This document shows positions 5,621-7,906 of a stretch of 7,906 nucleotides of DNA, one piece after another. The stretch is taken from assembly GCA_038244055.1 (NCBI GenBank), contig JBBRTW010000351.1:1-7906 (forward strand). Reading direction: 5' to 3'. This DNA is from DASPKW01 sp038244055 (GTDB lineage Bacteria > Planctomycetota > Phycisphaerae > Tepidisphaerales > Tepidisphaeraceae). Within the stretch, counting starts at the first letter, position 1, and each line of letters opens with the position of its first letter. Position numbers and translations under genes: made by a program. The notes beneath the pieces were generated by a model, which saw nothing but the letters and a program-made list of their open reading frames with translations, was not told where the DNA came from and made no database searches.

Positions 5621-5683
5621 GAATTGTGTGGCGGGATCAGGCATGGGGAAAAGGTCAAATCCCACGGGTATCGACGCGGGGGC

Positions 5684-6370
5684 TTATCGTGCCCGGCGTT
5701 GTCCATTTCGCGGGGTGCGGGATTTCGAATTGGGAAGCAGAAGGTCGCGGACTCTCACGGTGATGCCTTTACCTTTGGCGGTCGGAAATATCACCGTATC
5801 CGTTTCAGTCGATGTGGCGGACGTCGAGTAGTGCCCATCGCCGATCATTGGGTCGGAATACCGCTCAATAATCCGGCTTTGAAGGTTAATAATAAAGTAA
5901 AGCTGGATGCCGCCATTGGCGTAGATTCGCAACTTGGCGGTCCGATCCCGTTGAATCGACGCATCGGAGACTTCGACCACGCACAGGATATCGGAGGATT
6001 CGGGAAGGCGATCGCCGTAATCCAACTCCGAGCCGCGCACAATCGCCGCATCGGGTTCCGGCTCGTTGGCCGGTGGGATTGAAATTGGCTGTTGAATCCG
6101 AATGACGCTGCCCAGTTGCCGCACCTTTTGAGTGAGGTTCTGCAGCATCCCAATGCAAAAGGTGTGGTGGTTGCCGATCGTCATTGAATCTTCCCCGAGT
6201 GCGCTGCGATCTTTGCGAATGATAACCCCATCGAGCAACTCCAAAGGAGCGCCCTCTTCGATAATCCCCTCTTCCATCATGCGGTGATACTGATCCACCG
6301 TGATCGACAAGACCTGGGTGCGCGTATCGGCAAACTGTTCCAATGAGACTGTCGTGGTCTCCGACTCCAT
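5684..6370 (-). CDS. Uma2 family (DUF820) restriction-endonuclease-fold protein, 228 aa
   Basis: The layout is that of Uma2 proteins: an N-terminal helix with SITVDQYHRMMEEGII (22-37), then APLELLDGVIIRKDRS (41-56), a variable GNHHTF stretch, VIRIQQPISIPP (89-100) and the PD-(D/E)xK-type core. The core residues visible are EPDAAIV (D107), ILCVVEVSD (E133), RDRTAKLRIYANGGIQLYFIINL (D142, K146). The fold is a nuclease fold; the real substrate and role of Uma2 proteins are unknown, although they are abundant in planctomycetes and cyanobacteria, often in many copies. Length is normal (180-230). The ATG at 6370 fits the family N-terminus; it has no Shine-Dalgarno sequence but a TATAAT six bases before. 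The arginine-rich upstream extension of the frame is antisense to rluB and is rejected. It may be transcribed with the kinase gene downstream. Confidence 0.88.
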   Translation of the reverse strand: MESETTTVSLEQFADTRTQVLSITVDQYHRMMEEGIIEEGAPLELLDGVIIRKDRSALGEDSMTIGNHHTFCIGMLQNLTQKVRQLGSVIRIQQPISIPPANEPEPDAAIVRGSELDYGDRLPESSDILCVVEVSDASIQRDRTAKLRIYANGGIQLYFIINLQSRIIERYSDPMIGDGHYSTSATSTETDTVIFPTAKGKGITVRVRDLLLPNSKSRTPRNGQRRAR

Positions 6371-6376
6371 GCCGCG

Positions 6377-6382
6377 ATTATA
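6377..6382 (-). promoter_or_regulatory. -10 box of the Uma2 gene, leaderless arrangement
   Basis: The - strand reads TATAAT-CGCGGC-ATG, placing a consensus -10 hexamer six bases before the start codon (6370). CTTACA (6407-6402), four of six matches to TTGACA, lies 19 bases upstream as a poor -35. No ribosome binding site is present, so the transcript probably starts at or next to the ATG. Confidence 0.6.
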
Positions 6383-6404
6383 CCCAATCCCCCCCAATTC
6401 GTGT

Positions 6405-6410
6405 AAGAAT
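6405..6410 (+). promoter_or_regulatory. Weak -10-like box before the rluB GTG
   Basis: AAGAAT (within TAAGAAT, 6404-6410) is followed by ACCCGC and the GTG at 6417, again a six-base gap with no Shine-Dalgarno sequence. Four of six bases match the -10 consensus, including the important A and final T. It is weaker than the two TATAAT boxes nearby. Confidence 0.35.
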
Positions 6411-6416
6411 ACCCGC

Positions 6417-7265
6417 GTGAAAGAACGAATCCAGAAAATCCTCGCGGGCGTGGGCGTGGCGTCGCGTCGAAATATTGAAGAGATGGTCCTGCAGGGCCGC
6501 GTGGTGGTCAACGGCAAGGCGGTCAGCAAGCTGCCGGTGATGGTGGACCCGGAGAAGGATGACGTGGAGGTCGATGGCGAGCGCATTCGCCTGCGCGATC
6601 GCCGCAAGGCCCGGCCAATCTATTACCTGCTGCACAAGCCGCGCGGGGTGTACAGCACGAACGTGGCCCAGGGGGAGCAGTTGCGGGCGATCGATCTCCT
6701 GCCGCCGGGCGCGCCGCGGGTTTATCCGGTGGGGCAGCTCGATTCGGAATCGAAGGGGCTGCTCCTGCTGACCAACGATGGCGACTTGACCAACCGGCTG
6801 ACCCATCCGAAATATGGAGTGGCCAAGACGTACCGCGCCACCGTGGATGGCGCGATCGATCAGGCGGCCATCGATGAAATTTCGAAAGGCATCTGGCTGT
6901 CGGACCGCGATGGGCGCGGCTACAAGACGAGCCAGAGCGAGATCAAGGTGGTCAAGCGCATGCGCGAGCGGACAATCCTGGAGATCACCATTCGCGAAGG
7001 CCGAAACCGCAATCTGAGGCGCATGCTGGCCGCGGTGGGGCATAAGGTGAAGGACCTGACGCGCGTGAAGATCGGGCCGCTGTCGCTGGTGGGGTTGCCG
7101 GAAGGGGCTGTGCGGGAACTACTGCCGAGGGAGCTGAAGGAGTTGCAGAGGCTGGCCCGCGGAGAGGATCGAACGCCGCGGGCGCAGGGGCCCAGGCGAA
7201 AGGGTAGCGCGGCCAGTGGCGGTGGGGCGGAGGGGATTGTGAATGATCCGGCGTATGAAGTGTGA
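6417..7265 (+). CDS. rluB: RluB/RsuA-family pseudouridine synthase (probable 23S rRNA), 282 aa
   Basis: The enzyme isomerises uridine to pseudouridine in rRNA; RluB members modify the peptidyl-transferase region of 23S rRNA (U2605 in E. coli). Residues 1-60 are an S4 RNA-binding domain (ERIQKILAGVGVASRRNIEE, GRVVVNGK, DVEVDGERI). The catalytic domain starts at YYLLHKPRGVYST (69-81). The active-site motif is VGQLDSESKGLLLLTNDGDL with catalytic Asp109; most relatives have GRLD, so Gln108 is unusual. Further family blocks are NRLTHPKYGVAKTYRATV, IREGRNRNLRRMLAAVGHKV and LTRVKIGPLSL; 'GRNRQ' is more common than the GRNRN found here. Residues 246-282 are a disordered basic/Gly-rich tail. The GTG at 6417 fits the usual N-terminus; no Shine-Dalgarno is present. 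Assignment to RluB rather than RsuA rests on length and the GLLLLTNDG block. It is divergent from Uma2, with 46 bases between start codons. Confidence 0.9.
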   Translation: MKERIQKILAGVGVASRRNIEEMVLQGRVVVNGKAVSKLPVMVDPEKDDVEVDGERIRLRDRRKARPIYYLLHKPRGVYSTNVAQGEQLRAIDLLPPGAPRVYPVGQLDSESKGLLLLTNDGDLTNRLTHPKYGVAKTYRATVDGAIDQAAIDEISKGIWLSDRDGRGYKTSQSEIKVVKRMRERTILEITIREGRNRNLRRMLAAVGHKVKDLTRVKIGPLSLVGLPEGAVRELLPRELKELQRLARGEDRTPRAQGPRRKGSAASGGGAEGIVNDPAYEV

Positions 7266-7309
7266 ATGGAGAAAACGAGGGGTGCCGAATTCGATGCGCC
7301 GCACCGCTC

Positions 7310-7488
7310 TAACCCGAATAATTCAGATGAACCACGAAAAACACGAAGGGCACGAAGAAGACCGGAGAAGAGTAGAAATGTAATTTGCGTAACGTGCGTT
7401 CACCGTTTTCCGACTTCTTGACTGTAAGGCCTTTGGTTCATTCCTCGTCGTGCATTTCGTGTTTTTCGTGGTGAATAATCCGGGCTAA
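7310..7488. repeat. Imperfect long inverted-repeat element with CCACGAAAAACACGAA arms
   Basis: The left arm (7310-7360) and right arm (7443-7488) are imperfect reverse complements. The core CCACGAAAAACACGAA (7332-7347) pairs perfectly with TTCGTGTTTTTCGTGG (7456-7471). Outside it TAACCCGAATAATTCA matches the complement of the right end (TAGCCCGGATTATTCA) with three differences; GATGAA (7326-7331) is extra in the left arm. GCACGAAGAAG matches GCACGACGAGG. The interior of about 80 bases is non-coding. It fills the gap between the converging rluB and zinc-ribbon genes and reaches four bases into the latter's 3' end. Such ACCACGAA...CACGAA repeats are, from memory, common between planctomycete genes. 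It may also stop transcription from both sides. Confidence 0.65.
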
Positions 7489-7883
7489 GCGTTTGCCCGT
7501 TGGCGGATAGTTGGACCCTGCGCCCCACACTCCGGGCATCGATCGGGGCTGGCCCGCAGATCATAGCCGCATTGCGAACACCCGCCGCGTTGTCGCGTTA
7601 TCCAACGACGATAGCGTACAAAGCAACGAGTCACGGGCCATGCGCCAAAAACAAGCACAAGAAACCAATGCGGTACGGCGATGAGACCCACTCGCGATGT
7701 GTCGGTCCTCGTGATGCGCTGCCGATAGGTAATTGGGTCGTAGCCGTCCACAACCGGGATCGTCGTTAATGTCATCAAGATAAGCCGACCCTCCCATAAC
7801 TCCGCGCCGTAGCTGGACTTACTGCATTTGCGCAAGACGTAGCCTCCTGTCAGAATGGTGGTGTGCTTAAAGTCACCAACCAA
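7485..7883 (-). CDS. Planctomycete-type membrane protein with C-terminal zinc ribbon, probably 5'-truncated
   Basis: The C-terminus carries CSQCGYDLRASPDRCPECG with four zinc-binding cysteines (102, 105, 116, 119 counted from the furthest upstream TTG at 7883). Before it lies a hydrophobic segment, about residues 66-88 (GLIAVPHWFLVLVFGAWPVTRC), then an arginine-rich stretch. Many Phycisphaerae proteins share this plan of PHW membrane helix, RRR and CGYDLRA zinc ribbon, and they normally begin with another N-terminal membrane helix. Here that helix is missing: the frame opens only at a TTG with no ribosome binding site, and its first residues overlap the leader of the facing gene at 7897. The internal ATG at 7775 also lacks a good site. 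I infer that the gene front was cut off near 7840-7850, perhaps by an insertion. Function of the family is unknown. Confidence 0.6.
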   Translation of the reverse strand: MVGDFKHTTILTGGYVLRKCSKSSYGAELWEGRLILMTLTTIPVVDGYDPITYRQRITRTDTSRVGLIAVPHWFLVLVFGAWPVTRCFVRYRRWITRQRGGCSQCGYDLRASPDRCPECGAQGPTIRQRANA

Positions 7884-7891
7884 CAGGAGGC
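7843..7891 (+). promoter_or_regulatory. Inverted repeat enclosing the Shine-Dalgarno of the right-edge gene
   Basis: GCCTCCTGT (7843-7851) is the exact reverse complement of ACAGGAGGC (7883-7891), which holds the ribosome binding site AGGAGG (7885-7890). Between them GGTG (7855-7860 region) can pair with CACC (7874-7877) to extend a hairpin. In RNA this would hide the site; alternatively the arms belong to the end of an insertion element. Confidence 0.45.
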
Positions 7892-7896
7892 CACGG

Positions 7897-7906
7897 ATGG
7901 CCAGTA
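7897..7906 (+). CDS. Start of a further gene, cut by the window edge
   Basis: ATG at 7897-7899 follows a perfect AGGAGG (7885-7890) with a 6-base gap. Only Met-Ala-Ser can be read, so no family can be named. It diverges from the damaged zinc-ribbon gene, and its leader overlaps that gene's presumed break point, so a transposase is possible but unproven. Confidence 0.6.

Noticed and set aside
4711..6370. Uma2 nuclease plus kinase as a defence system
   Set aside because: The two are adjacent and same-strand, but Uma2 is widespread in planctomycetes without defence context. The kinase resembles sugar/LPS kinases and each gene seems to have its own promoter.
6378..7043. 221-aa - strand ORF opposite rluB, and the Arg/Ser-rich extension of Uma2 up to 6607
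   Set aside because: Both are antisense to a clear pseudouridine synthase and have compositions typical of shadows.

Overview
The window looks like chromosomal DNA from a planctomycete, most likely of the Phycisphaerae type. That placement is inferred from gene content. The protein at the right end carries a C-terminal zinc ribbon with the CGYDLRASPDRCPECG signature common in that group. The left-edge protein has a secreted lectin-like N-terminus of a kind frequent in planctomycetes. A Uma2 nuclease is present, and the intergenic spaces are full of short palindromic repeat elements. The DNA is GC-rich, and all genes are single or in very short units. No rRNA, tRNA or CRISPR array was seen.

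Layout. 1-535 (-): 5' end of a secreted protein with a beta-sandwich domain, running off the left edge. 788-1217 (+): a two-gene stress-type unit, CsbD-like protein then a DUF3185-like membrane protein, closed by a perfect palindrome terminator (1255-1290) that probably also serves the facing gene. 1347-1742 (-): small unknown protein. 2015-2200: a 15-bp inverted repeat fused to a 126-bp tract of TTCAGGG/TCAGGG units (read on the - strand). 2204-4165 (-): large conserved protein of unknown function (653 aa). 4297-4506 (+): doubtful small ORF. 4520-4678: a compact element built of four copies of one 15-base motif in alternating orientation (REP/BIME or MITE type). 4711-5496 (-): protein-kinase-fold enzyme. 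5684-6370 (-): Uma2 endonuclease. 6417-7265 (+): RluB-type 23S rRNA pseudouridine synthase, divergent from Uma2. 7310-7488: a second, different inverted-repeat element. 7485-7883 (-): zinc-ribbon protein that seems to have lost its N-terminus. 7897-7906 (+): start of another gene with a very strong ribosome binding site.

The genes do not form an obvious pathway; this looks like ordinary chromosome seeded with small repeats. The three most interesting patterns are: (i) the four-copy alternating palindromic element at 4520-4678; (ii) three start codons (kinase, Uma2, rluB) that lack a Shine-Dalgarno sequence and have a -10-like hexamer exactly six bases upstream, suggesting leaderless transcripts; (iii) the TTCAGGG tract three bases past the stop codon of the 653-aa gene, which could form G-quadruplexes in its mRNA. 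No complete new system such as a defence island can be demonstrated from this window.
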